This document shows, piece by piece, positions 13,225-24,558 of a stretch of DNA of 64,000 nt. How positions within the stretch are numbered: position 1 is the stretch's first letter; each line of letters begins with the position of its first letter. The DNA is from Zygnema cylindricum (Eukaryota > Streptophyta > Zygnematophyceae > Zygnematales > Zygnemataceae). Under the pieces are notes generated by a model that had not been told where the DNA came from, made no database searches, and saw only the letters and a list, made by a program, of their open reading frames with translations. The stretch covers positions 252,177 to 316,176 of the forward strand of contig JBBHKE010000990.1 of the NCBI GenBank assembly GCA_037447655.1, given 5' to 3'. The translations under genes were made by a program, and so were the position numbers.

Positions 13225-13581
13225 TTTGTCATCATATCTGCTACCGTTTCACTATATGGTCTATATTCTAAACTGGTTATTCCGTCTTCTACCTTTTCCC
13301 TAACGAAACTAAGTATAATGTCCATATGTTTTGCTTTAAAATGTTGTTAAAGATTGGCAGAAATGGCAATTGCTGCCTGATTCTCACAAAATACTTTATG
13401 AACACCACTCTTAAGATAACCAAGTTCACTAAGCAAAGACTTATCCCACATTAATTCTCTTACAGCAAAGCAAGAGGCCATGTACTCAACCTCCATGGTG
13501 GACTGAGCAATGACCTTTTGTTGCTTGCTACTCCAGCAGCAAGCCCCATCACCCACATACAATACTTACCCATACGTGCAT
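13225..13581 (-). pseudogene. copia RNase H C-terminal fragment (element 1)
   Basis: The minus strand encodes the C-terminal RNase H segment of a copia polyprotein. Recognisable motifs are CCWSSKQQKVIAQST followed by MEVEYMA, and later ENQAAIAI. It continues the reading of the pol remnant beyond the inserted LTR at 13582-15945, sharing the target duplication TGCAT. Stops and frameshifts show that it is dead. Confidence 0.85.
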
Positions 13582-15945
13582 TGAAACACTAAGACCTCCA
13601 TTGGTCTTCAAAGTAGGCAGCTCTCAAAAAGCTTATCTAGTTAGTGCAAACTCCAAGTTGATACAAACCCAAATGATTGACCCCTTGACAATCAAAACCC
13701 TAATACAACTTCACCCTTGTGAAATAAGACTTTCTATGTGCTCAATTCCACCACAGAATGCAAAGTTAGAATATGAGTTTTGGACACATTCACCCACTTT
13801 GACTTTCCCTTAGAAATACAGCCACCTGTTGATATTTGAGTATTTTCTAGGTCTCTATTAGGATAGAAAAAGAGCTGAGGCGGTCTGCCTCTAACTCCCC
13901 TATCCAAGCCCCCACACTTGTTGTAGTCACTGAAGGCTGGATAGGGAGCTAGAGCCATGGCTGCCTAGGCTCTCTAGAGAAGACAGGGGGTGAAATAGGT
14001 AGACTTACCAAAAGTTAGTTGACGGACCCAGGAATTGATCCTGGTACCTGCCGTCCGTCAATCCGCATTAGCCGTTAGCTCTAGCCGTTAAGTCTAGGAC
14101 AGATATTAAAATATATAGGGTTTGATAAATATATAAATCGTCATTTGTAGATTAATCCGTTTAACGATTAATAGATACTTAGTACATAGATACAGTTTGA
14201 TTTAGTACGAAGTACGGTATGTGGACAGAACGGATACCGCGCATTTGTTTCGCTATCAAAACAAATACCGCGCGTCGAATTTCAGCGGCTAGGATTATAG
14301 CCAGTTTTGATCGGACGGCCACGATAGGCGCGGCGATCACGGAAAAGGCATTTTTGGCGTTTTACGGTCTTTGCCACGTCAGATGACACGTGGCGTGATA
14401 ACATTGGACTACGGGAATTCCGAAGATTACAGGAACTAATCCTGATTTGACACGTGTCGACATTTTGGCGATGTCGTACAATGGCCGTACATAAAGTACA
14501 CCGGCACCTGTACTTTTCTGTACGACACAGTAATTTGATTGGTGCCGTACTTCAGTAGATAGAGTTTTTGAGAGGGAATAGGACTTAGAAAATTTTGGGT
14601 AGGCAGCTGCCTCTCCCAGAGAGCACTCTGTATAAATGGCAAACTTTGGCCAACCATAACTATCAATTTACTTGACCATTTTCAGTGATTATTTTTGCTG
14701 CGCACTCAGGGGAGTCTAGGCTACACAAGGGTGTAGTCGGTCAGTGTTTTTGTCTGCCAGGGTGGCTGCATTTATAAGGGAAAGTCAAAGTGGGTGAATG
14801 TGTCCAAATCTCATATTATAACTTTGCATTCTGTGGTGGAACTGAGCACACAGAAAGTGTTATTTCACCGGGGTGAATCTATATTGGGATTGTGACTGTC
14901 AAGGGGTCATTCATTTGAGTTTATATTAACTTGGAGTCGACACTATCTAGATTAGCTTCTTTTGGATCTGCATACTCTGAGGGCCAATGGACGTCTCAGA
15001 GTTTCACCACCTTGGCAGGCAAAATATCTAACCGACTACACCTCTGTGTAGCGTGGACTCCCCTGGGTCCGAAGCAAAAAGAATCACTAAATTTGGTCAA
15101 CCGAGTGAGTTAATATTAAATGGCAAAGTTTGCCGATTTATACTGATGCTCTCTAGTAGAGAGGTGGCTACCTACAAAAATGTTGTAAGTCCTAAAACCC
15201 CTCTCTTAACCCTCTAGTATTGATGTCCGGTCCAATCGCAACACTGTATAGTACATAAAGGTACAAGTGTCGGTGTACCTTTTGTACGGCCATCGTACGA
15301 CAAGGCCAAAAAGTCGATACATGGCATATCCGGATTCGTTCCTATAATCCCTAGAGATGCCGCAAGCAAATGTGGTTGTGCCACGTGTCAATCGACGTGG
15401 TTATGACCGCAAACCGCCAAAAACCTATTCCGCGATCTCGGCATCTATCGCGACCGTCCGGTCAGAACCGGCATTTAATTGTAGCCCTTGAAATTAAATG
15501 CGCGATATTTGTTTCGCTATCGAAACAAATGCACGGTATTTGTTTCATCATCTTACCGTACTCCGTACTATATAAAAACAATATTTATGCATGACGTACT
15601 ATTTCTAGTTAAACGAATTAGTCTATGTGTAAACATTTGAATTCTTATCAAACCCAATGTATCATAGCACACTTTTTAGGCTAAATGTTAGCGTTGTCGG
15701 CTACCGGCTTGTCTGACCAACGGTAGGTACCAGGATCAATTTGAGGGTCAGTGAATCCCTTTTTGGTAAATATACTAGACAGTACTCCTGACTCTCTATA
15801 AAGCTTAGGCAGCCATGGCTCTAGCTCCCTATCCAGCCTTCTGTGACTACAAAAAGTGTGAGGGCTTAGAGAAAGGAGTTAGAGACAGACTGCCTCTGCT
15901 CTTTTCTGTCCTAACAAAGACCTAGAAAATACTTAAATTTGAACA
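13582..15945 (-). mobile_element. Solo LTR, family B, itself interrupted
   Basis: This minus-oriented LTR (TGAAACACTAAGACC to AAATTTGAACA on the plus strand) lies inside the RNase H region of copia element 1. Its target-site duplication is TGCAT (13577-13581 and 15946-15950). It is split at 13827-15006 by a plus-oriented LTR of the same family. A G-box is at 15382-15387. Confidence 0.92.
13827..15006 (+). mobile_element. Solo LTR, family B, inner insertion
   Basis: The 1180-bp LTR begins TGTTGATATTTG and ends GAGTTTCA. Its target-site duplication is CCACC (13822-13826 and 15007-15011), and it sits inside another family B LTR of opposite orientation. It has a TATA-like TATAAATG near 14630, a G-box at 14387-14392 and the clearest tRNA-like minihelix (14021-14059: stems GACGGAC with GTCCGTC and CCAGG with CCTGG). 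Confidence 0.94.
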
Positions 15946-15950
15946 TGCAT

Positions 15951-18900
15951 CTCCTCATAGGAGCATCCCTATATGTGGCATCACTCCAAGTGGTGATGTA
16001 AGTATTGTACTCACCCAAATGCAGCTATGAATCTCTAGTCCCTATGAGATATCTAAGGACTCTCTTAGCTGCCTCCCAATCTTTCTAAGTGGGAGCATTC
16101 AGACTCCTTCTTAGTACTCCTAAAGCTACGGCTATGTCTAGACGCGTACAATTTATGAAATATATTAGGTTGCCCACTACTTGTCTATAAGGGACGGTCT
16201 GCATAAATCACTTCTCTCCCGAGCCTACCTCATCATCCAAGATTATAACTCCCTCTTCCACACTCCCCTCACTTCCCTTCTTTAGTTCCATAAGAGTGGA
16301 ACAACTATTAGCCTTGTCTATTTGGAATCTTTCTAACATGATTCCAATGGCCTCTTTTTGAGTTAATCATATTATCTTTGTATCTTTGTCTCTCTCTCTA
16401 CCTAAATTCCCAAAAAATACCTAGCTTCTCCCCTATCTTTCATCTCAAATCTTCTTATTAGATCATTTTTCAACTTATTTATTTTATCCATAGATTTACT
16501 TAAAACAAGCAATCATCAACATAAATTGCAATAAAAATAATTCCTTCCTCATCTTCAAACAAATAAATTGAGTGATCGGAACTGATCCAAATGTATCCCA
16601 AACCTATAAGAAACTCATCGAGCTTCTTGTCCATTGTCGGCGCGCATGTTTCCTCCCATACAAAGATTTGATCAATCGTCATACCTTGCTCTCCTCCCTT
16701 TGCTCCACAAATCCTTCGGGCTCTCATATAAAAATCTCCTCTTGTAACTCTCTATGTAGGAAGGCCGTCTTGATGTCCATCTGATGCACTTCCATGTCTT
16801 CTACTGCAGCCATACTGAGAACTATCAGAACTGAGGGAAACCTGACGACCGGAGCAAAAGTCTCCTCGTATTCAATTCCCCTTTTTCGGGTAAATCCCTT
16901 CGCCACTAACCGAGCCTTGTAGCGCTCAATGGTGTTATCCGGGTTGAGTTCCAATTTGAATACCCACTTACACCCGATTGGCTTCCTATCAGGGGGACAA
17001 TCTACCAATTCACACGTATTGGCTGCCATAATCGAAGCCATCTCCTCATTTATGGTTGTCTTCAACCAATTCCTATCAGGACATTTCATCGCCTCACCAT
17101 AAGTTTGGGGTTTATCGAGATGAGACAGTTTGGTTACCTTGTTGTTAACTTGTGTCTCTTGCAGTCTTTTGCTGATTCTCCTTCCACCCTCAAACTATGA
17201 TGCCAGAATGGATGGCTCTCGTGGATTCTTACGAACAGTTTCAACTTCTCCTCTATCCTTCGAATCTGGGTCTATTTCCACCACGTCTTCTGCTTCGGTT
17301 GGAGTTAGCACTAGTGGTTCCACGGCTGAATTCTCCTCAGTTTGATTTGCACCTGCAATATCATCATCTTCTCAAAATTCTGGATAGTTAGAAAGTTCAA
17401 AATCATCATAATTTTCTGACTCAAATCTGATTTTGACTGTCTTTGTATGCTTAAAGGGATCTACACATTTCCCTTCATCTATGACCACTAGATGCTTTAC
17501 TAGGATTATATCTTCTCTCTTGAGATCATAGACTCTATATCCTTTTACATCTTCATCATATCCTAGCAAGTATCTTGGTTTTCCTTTTGGATCTAACTTC
17601 CAGTTTGACCGATCTGTGTCTAGGCTGAATACTTGACTACCGAAAACCTTTAAGTGTGAAACATCTGGTTTTCGTCCGTTCTATCTCTAATAAGGAGTTT
17701 GGCCTTTTACTTCTGAAGTAAAAACTCTATTCTTGAGATAATTTGCACAGTTCATAGCTTCGGCCCAAAATCTCTTTCCTATCTTCTTATCTGAGAGCAT
17801 ACTCCTGGCACTATCACTTAGTGTTCTATTTAACCTCTCGGCTACACCAATCTGCTCAGGATTTTTAGAAATTGTCTTTTGGTGTTGCACTCCATGTTCT
17901 CTCAGAAAATCCTCAAACTGATTGGAGGTATACTCTCCCCCATTATCACTCCTTACTGTCTTAATAGAGGTTTCATGGAGTTTCTCACTCCATGCCTTAT
18001 CTTCCTTAAATACCTGTGGGGCCTCTGATATATTTTTCAAAGCCACAACATAATATGATGAACACGAGTATAGTAAAGTTTCTTTTTTGATCGCTTAAAG
18101 TCAGCTTAAACATCCATTGGCTACCTTTTTCAGCAGTAAAATAAACTTCCTCCTCAAAACTAGCAGTAAAGGTTCCCTTCATAGTGATTATCCCAAAACC
18201 CTTATCATCTAACATAGACGTTGAGAGGAGGTTTTTGTTTAACTCTAGAATAAACAACACATCGGAGAATGTCACTATGGATGTCTTTCCCTCCACTAAG
18301 ACTTTCAGATCTACCGATCCTACCATAGTAGTAGTGACTACCCTCCCATCCCTATACTCTATCTCTACGGTGGAAATCTTTCTCATCTTAGTGAACACGT
18401 GTTTATCCTTACACATGTGCATGGAGGCACCGGAATCCACAATCAAACCTCCTTCACCTTTCAAACCTCCAAAAGCACATTTTTGCTTTCGAGGAATTTC
18501 GACATCGGTCTTTGCCTCCAACTCCTCATCCAGCAAGAGCTCATCGTCTTCGTCCTCGGATTCCTCCTCATGTACCTGAGTCACAAGAGCCTTTTTCTTT
18601 CCTCTTAGAGGTCCACCAATCTGCCCCTTCTTTAACCGACGTTCAGTTAGCTTAGTGCACTCCACCATATAGTGCTCTGGTTTCTTACAAAATTGACACA
18701 AACCTTTGGGAGCCCTTGGTCCAAACTCCTCGTTTTGATTTTTCTGCCCCCCTCCTCGATAATTTCCTATCGGTTTCCTAAATTCGTTGTTCCTCTAATC
18801 GGTCCTAGCTGCCAAGGCATGCCCACTCTTTCCTCCCCTTCGGATCTCAATCTTGTTCTCCCGAACGATAATCATCCTTACCAATGAATTCCATATCCAC

Positions 18901-19123
18901 CTTGAGTCTGACAAGTCCTCCACACGGTTTACTATGTTCTCGAACTCATCTGGTAACTTCATGAGCAAGCAGTTAACCTTCATCTTTTCAGTTTAAACCT
19001 ATCCTATACTCTCTAGCTCCATGAAAAGTCTTGCGAGCTCATTACAAAAATCCAACATCTTCCCCACCTTGTATGCATATGCGTTAATTTTCTGATCAGC
19101 CAAATGTTGATACTAATTCGTAC
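15951..19123 (-). pseudogene. copia gag-pol remnant (element 1)
   Basis: Read on the minus strand, the remnant contains part of gag (about 18983-18795), a zinc knuckle, a protease with DSGAS, integrase and reverse transcriptase. The zinc knuckle is CQFCKKPEHYMVEC near 18690. The integrase segment carries RSDNGGEYTS and a degraded NPEQ.GVAERLNRTL near 17850. The reverse transcriptase has VAKGFTRKRG, QMDIKTAFLH and IYVDD at 17089-16500. The enzyme would cut, integrate and reverse-transcribe in virus-like particles, but the frame is broken in at least six places. Confidence 0.88.
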
Positions 19124-20192
19124 TGTAGAAATTGATGGTTCTTTTAGTATTTTCTAGGTCTAAAATAAAATGCAGAAAAGAAGCAAAGGCAGTCTACCTC
19201 TAACTTCTCTCTTCAACTCCCACACTTGTTGCACTCACTGAAAGTCGGAAAGGAAGCTAGAGCCATGGCTGCCTATGCTATCTTGAGATTTACGGGTAGT
19301 AGATTAGTTGATTTACGGGAGTACATTAGTTGATTTACTAAAATTAATGTTTTCAAATCCAAGATTTGATCCTGGTATTATCCTACAGTTTGAGCCGCCG
19401 TAGCCGGTAGCTCTATCCATTTAGTCTATGAGTAGTGATAAACCATATAGTGTTTAATAATTAGATAAACATTACTACGCTGACAAATTCATTTAACAGA
19501 AACTATTTACAAGATACAAGGGTTCGGTTATGTAAAAGTACGGATTAATGTACGAACAAGAAACAAGTACCGCGGATTTGTTTCGATAGCAAAACGAATA
19601 TCGCGCAGGTATTTATTACGGCTACGATTAAATCTGCATTTAATCGGACGGCCGAAATGAATGCCGAGGTGGAGCAAGAGGATTTTGGCGGTTTTTGGTC
19701 ATCGCAAGATCGGATGACACGTGGCAGATTGACATAAGATCACGGCATCTCCGAGGATTAAGGTAGCGAATCCGGATATAACATGTGTCGACATTTAGGC
19801 CATGTCGTACAATATCCGTACATAAAGTACACCGGCTGCTATACTTTTGTGTACGGAAGTGAAATATAATTGGTGCCGTACATCAGTAGATAGAGTTTTA
19901 GAGAGAGATAGGACTTAGAAAAAAATGCTAGATAGTACCCTCTCTCCAAGAGAGCTTCAATCTAAAAAGGTCAACTCTGACTCTCCATAGCTTACTACTT
20001 AGAGGAGCAAATTCAAAGATTCTTTTTGTTATCGACTCGCGGGAGTCTTGCCTTTACAAGGGTGGAGGTGGTGAGAGTTTTTGTTTGCCAGGGTGGTGGT
20101 TATTCTTGCTGAAACACAAAGGGGTCAGGGTTATCCTAGAGGCTTCTTGCAAACTGTCCATTCTAAGGACCTATGGAGGTCTCAGAGTTGCA
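19124..20192 (+). mobile_element. 5' LTR, family A, plus arm of the chimera
   Basis: The 1069-bp LTR starts TGTAGAAATTGATGG and ends GAGTTGCA, followed at once by the primer-binding site. The last 20 bases include an ATG (20173) that opens the gag frame, so gag starts inside the LTR. A G-box is at 19718-19723. Confidence 0.88.
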
Positions 20193-20530
20193 GGTTATGG
20201 GCCCACCCTCTAGGGTACCCATCTTTAATGGAACTGGCTTCATATACTGGGAAAGTATGATGATAGGAGCTCTATGCGAGAAAAAAATTTGGGGGGTAGT
20301 GAGTGGACGAGTGGGGCGTCCATCAAGTCTTGGAATCCCGCCAGGGTTTGGAGGAAGCAGATTCACAAAGAAAGTAGATCTATCTTCAACGGAGTAGACA
20401 AAAGAAAGGGATGTGGTGCACAAAGGAACGGAGAACGAGAAAACCACACCAATAGCAACTAGATCGGCATTCATGTCACCTATTCCGAGGAACGAGGAGA
20501 ATGATACTGATACCTAGGACTTCAACAACT
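20173..20530 (+). pseudogene. copia gag N-terminus, truncated (plus arm)
   Basis: The frame starts at the ATG within the LTR and reads through the primer site (QVMGPP). It then shows a conserved gag N-terminus (for example VPIFNGTGF, ALCEKKIWG and IPRNEEN) until it breaks at the inverted junction near 20530. An in-frame stop at 20395-20397 ends the first open stretch at 74 codons, and a second occurs near 20515. Confidence 0.8.
20193..20207 (+). other. Primer-binding site, half-tRNA-iMet
   Basis: GGTTATGGGCCCACC begins at the base after the LTR. It is an exact complement of GGTGGGCCCATAACC in the anticodon arm of plant initiator tRNA-Met. Confidence 0.85.
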
Positions 20531-22280
20531 CCCCGAGTGATGGCACTCTAGCTAGCCCCCGAAAATTTGTGTGTACTAAATCTAGAACCTTTTCTCCCTT
20601 ATAAGTGGCAGTTTTTGGGAAAGGTAACATGTGTGCTTTACCTTGAGCACTTCCACTACAATCACTTAGATTCTCACTCTCATTGAACTGAATTCGTTCC
20701 ACTACTCCCATCTTTTTCATCTTTCTTAACTTATCTAGATTCACATGCCCAAGCATCTTGTGCCACAACATTATATCATGAACACCAGAATAATAAAGTT
20801 TATTCTTTTCATTGCTTAGAATCAGCCTGAACATCCCTTGGCTACCTTTTTCAGCAGTAAAATAAACTTCCTCCTCAAACCTAGTAGTAAAGACTCCTTT
20901 CCTAGTGCTGGTATCAAAACCCTTATCATCTAATACAGACGTAGAGATGAGGTTTTTGTTCAGCTCCGGAATAAATAATACATTGGAGAATGTAACCATG
21001 GATGTCTTTCTTTCTACTAACACTTTTAGATCTACCGATCCTACAAGAGTAGTAGTGACTATCCTCCCATCCCCGTACTCTATCTCTACGGTGGGAATCT
21101 TTTTTATCTTAGTCAACAGGTGTTTATCTTTACACATGTGAATTGATGCACTTGAGTCTACAATCCAGCCTGCTTCACCTTTTAATCCACCGAAAGCACA
21201 TTTCTGCTTTCCTGGAATTTCGACCTCATTTTTCGCTTCAAACTCCTCATCGAATAGGAGTTCATCGTACTCGTCCTCCGATTCCGCCTCATGAACTTGT
21301 GTCACAAGGGCCTTTTTGTTTCCACTCGGGGGTCCACCGGTCTGCCCCTCGTTTAACCGCAGCTCGGTTAACTTAGTGCATTCAACCATTTAGTGTCTGT
21401 GTTTTTTACAAAAATGGCACAAACCCTTGGGAGTCCTTGGTCACAACTCTTCGGTCTGATTTTTCTTCCCCTTCCCTCGATAATTTCCAACCTGTTTCCT
21501 GGAATCATTGTTTTTATAATCGGTCCCAGCTGCCAAAGCTTGCCCACTCTTTCCTCCCTTTCGAACTCAATCATATTCTCCCGAACGAGAATCATCCTAA
21601 CCGTTGAATTCCATATCCACATTGAGTCTGGCAAATCTTGCACACGGTTGACTATGTTTTCGAACTCATCGGGTAACTTCATCAAAAAAGAGTTAACCTT
21701 TTCCTTTTCGCTTAATACTTTTCCACCACTCTCCTGTTCCATGAAAAGTGTAGCAAGCTTATTGCAAAAATCCAACATCTTGCCCCCTTTGTATACATAC
21801 TCCTTAATTTTCTGATAAGCAAATTTTTGTTGCTGAATCGTACCACTTCGGTAAATCTGTATGAGAGCCACCCAAAGATCGGATGCCCTCTCTACCTGGA
21901 AATGGGAAGATTTAAGCCCTTGAGTAAAATGGCGGAGGATAAAGTGCTTAGCCGCCATATTGTTGTAGTTCGAGGTATCGATATCATTCTCCTCGTTCCT
22001 CGGAATATGTGACAAGAATGCCGAACCGATTGCTATTGGTGTGACCGTCTCCTTCTCCTTTCCTTTGTCCACCACCTCCCTTTCTTTTTTCTCCTCCATT
22101 GAAGATGGATCTGCATTTCTAGTGAATCTGCCTCTTGTAAACCTTAGCGGTATCCCAAGACTAGATGGACGCCTCACCCGTCCACTCATTATTCCCCAAA
22201 ACCGTTTCTCACATAGAGCTCCTATCATCATACTTTCTTAGTATATGAAGCCAACTCCATTGAATATTGGCACCCTAGAT
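20531..22280 (-). pseudogene. copia gag-protease-integrase remnant (minus arm)
   Basis: On the minus strand, gag (22231-21390) is followed after a frameshift at the zinc knuckle by a protease and the start of integrase (21389-20531). The protease active site reads DSSAS instead of the usual DSGAS. The GAG-pre-integrase zinc segment (MLWHKMLGHVNLDKL) is present, and one of its cysteines is serine (DCSGSAQGK rather than DCSGCAQGK). The frame stops just after the integrase start (VLDLVHT), where it meets the inverted junction. No catalytic integrase DDE triad or reverse transcriptase remains. Confidence 0.88.
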
Positions 22281-22295
22281 GGTGGGCCCATAACG
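22281..22295 (-). other. Primer-binding site, half-tRNA-iMet (minus arm)
   Basis: GGTGGGCCCATAACG on the plus strand is the same primer site in inverse orientation, with one changed base at its LTR edge. Confidence 0.8.
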
Positions 22296-23360
22296 TTCAA
22301 CTTTGAGACCTCCATAGGTCCTCAAAGTAAGCAGCTCTCACGAAGTATGTAGGATAACCCTGACCCTTTTGTGTTTCAGCAAAAATAACTGCCACCGTGG
22401 CAAACAAAAACTCGGACCACCTTCAACCCTGTGAAGGTAAGACTCCCTTAAGTCGATAGCAAAAAAAATCTCTGAATTTGCTCCCATGAGCAGTAAGTTA
22501 TTGAGGGTCAAAGTTGACCTTTTGTATTAAAGCTCTCTAGGAGAGAGGGTCCTATCTACGAATTTTTCTGAGTTCTATCTGTCTCTAAAACTCTATCTAC
22601 AGATGTACAGCACCAATCATATTTCACTCCGTACACAAAAGTACAAGTGCCAGTGTACTTTCTGTACGAATATTGTACGACGTGGCCTAAATGTTGACAC
22701 ATGTCATATCTGAATTCGGTCCCGTAATCCTCGGAGATATCGCGATCGAATGTAGTTGGGCCACGTGTCATCCGATGTGGCGATGACCAGAAACCGCCGA
22801 GATTCTCTTCCGCGATCTCGGCATTCTTCTCGGCCGTCCGATTAAATGCAGATTTCAATCGTAGCCGTCATAAATACTTGCGCAGTATTTGTTTTGATTA
22901 AAGAAACAAATGCGCCGTACTCGTTTCTTATCCAAACCGTGATCCGTACTTTTTATAACTGAATCTATGTATCCCGTACATAGTTGTCGTTAAATGAATT
23001 ATCCTACGTGACAACATTTAAATAACCAACAAACCCTATAGCATGTAACTCTAGTCCTATACTTAATGGATAAATCTACCTGCTACCGACGGCTTTATCG
23101 GACGGTAGGTACCAGGATTAAATTCTGGATTTGACATCTTCCCTTTAAGTAAAGAAACTACCAATCCGTAAATCAACTAATCTATTTCCTGTAAATCTCT
23201 GGATAGCCTAGGTAGCCATGGCTCTAGCTTCCTCTCCAACTTTCAGTGACTACAACAAGTGTGGGAGTTGAAGAGAGGAGTTAGAGGCAGATTGCCTCGG
23301 CTTCTTTTCTACATTATACTTTAGACTTAGAAAATACTAAAAGAACCATCAATTTCTACT
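22296..23360 (-). mobile_element. LTR, family A, minus arm of the chimera
   Basis: About 1065 bp, reading TTCAACTTTGAGACC to CAATTTCTACT on the plus strand, with one mutated base at each terminus. It shares the family A body, a G-box at 22762-22767 and a tRNA-like stem-loop near 23075-23135. Confidence 0.85.
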
Positions 23361-23365
23361 AAAAT

Positions 23366-24558
23366 AAGGGGAGTGTGGATATTTAAGTATTTTCTAATCT
23401 TTATTAGGATAGAAAAAGAGCAGAGGCAGTTTGCCCTTGACTCGTTTCTCCAAGCCCCCACACTTGTTCTAGTAATTGAAGGTTGGAAAGGGAGCTAGAG
23501 CCATTGTTGCCTAAACTCTCCGGATAGACAAGTGTAGATAAATTGTAGGTTTACTAAAATAGATATTAACGGAACTTGGATTTGATCGTGGTACCTATCG
23601 TCCGTCAATATTCCGATATTCGGTAGCTTTTTCATTTTAGTCTATGGCTAATACTAGCATACCTCGGGTTTGATATATACTTAAATAGTTACACGTAGAC
23701 TAATTCATTTAACGGTAAATATAAACGTAGTGCATAGATACAATTATAGATAGTACACAGTACGGTTTTATGTATTGTATGAAACGGATACAGCGTATTT
23801 GTTTCGACCGCGAAACAAATATCGCGCGTTTATTTTCAACAGCTATAAATATAGCCTGATTTAATCAGACGGCCACGATTGGCGCCGCGATCGCGAAATA
23901 TGTACTTTTGGCATTTTACGGTCATCTCCACGTCAAGTGACACGTGGCACGTCAACATTGGATTGCGGCAACTCTAGAGATTACGGGAACAAATACGCAC
24001 ATGACATGTGTCAACATTTAGGACATATCGTACTATGGCCGTACAGAAACTACATCGGCACTTGTACTTTTTTGTACGGCATTGTAAAGTGATTGGTACC
24101 ATACGTCAGTAGATAGAGTCTTAAAGAGAGATAGGACTTAAAATATTTCTGGTAGGTAGCCACCTCTCTCGAAAGGCATCTTGTATAAAAGGCAAACTTT
24201 GGCCAGCCATAACTATCAACTCAGTTGACCATTTTCAGTGATTTTTTTTGTTGCAAACTCAGGGGAGTCCAAGCTACATAAAAGCGTAGTTGTTTAGAGT
24301 GTTTGCCTTCTGTGGTGGCTGCATTTCTAAGGGAAAGTCAAAGTGGGTGAATGTGTCCAAATCTCATATTCTAACTTTGCATTCTGTGGTGGAATTGAGC
24401 ACACATAAAATTTTATTTCATAAGGGTGAAGTTGTAATAGGGTAATGATTGTCAAGGGGTCAATCATTTGGGTTTATATAAACTTGGAGTCGGCACTATC
24501 TAGATTAACTTCTTTTGATCTGCGAATTTTGGGTGGCAATGGAGCCCATAGAATTACA
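23366..24558 (+). mobile_element. Polypurine tract plus orphan 3' LTR, family B
   Basis: AAGGGGAGTG (23366-23375) is a polypurine tract placed exactly before TGGATATTTAAG, the start of a family B LTR (23376-24558, 1183 bp, ending GAATTACA). No internal coding region or 5' LTR of the same element remains upstream. A TATAAAAG box is near 24184 and a G-box at 23941-23946. The LTR truncates the 5' part of the adjacent Helitron. Confidence 0.82.

Larger units (their letters stand above)
10910..19123 (-). mobile_element. Degenerate Ty1/copia element 1, split by nested solo LTRs
   Basis: This minus-strand copia remnant reads in element order: gag fragment, zinc knuckle, protease, integrase, reverse transcriptase and RNase H from about 19123 down to 11961, then the 3' LTR at 10910-11960. 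It is interrupted by solo LTRs at 12041-13219 and 13582-15945, the latter carrying another at 13827-15006. The 5' LTR and the gag N-terminus are missing because another element abuts at 19124. Numerous stops and frameshifts make it non-functional. Confidence 0.85.
19124..23360. mobile_element. Head-to-head chimera of two copia 5' halves
   Basis: A plus-oriented LTR and gag start (19124 to about 20530) is joined to a minus-oriented integrase-protease-gag segment and LTR (about 20530-23360). Both outer ends are LTR starts, and reverse transcriptase and RNase H are absent from both arms. The two gag arms are homologous but diverged. No matching target-site duplication is visible at the outer edges. 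Confidence 0.8.

Noticed and set aside
23360-23375. Target-site duplication for the inverted chimera
   Set aside because: The left flank (CGTAC) and right flank (AAAAT) do not match.
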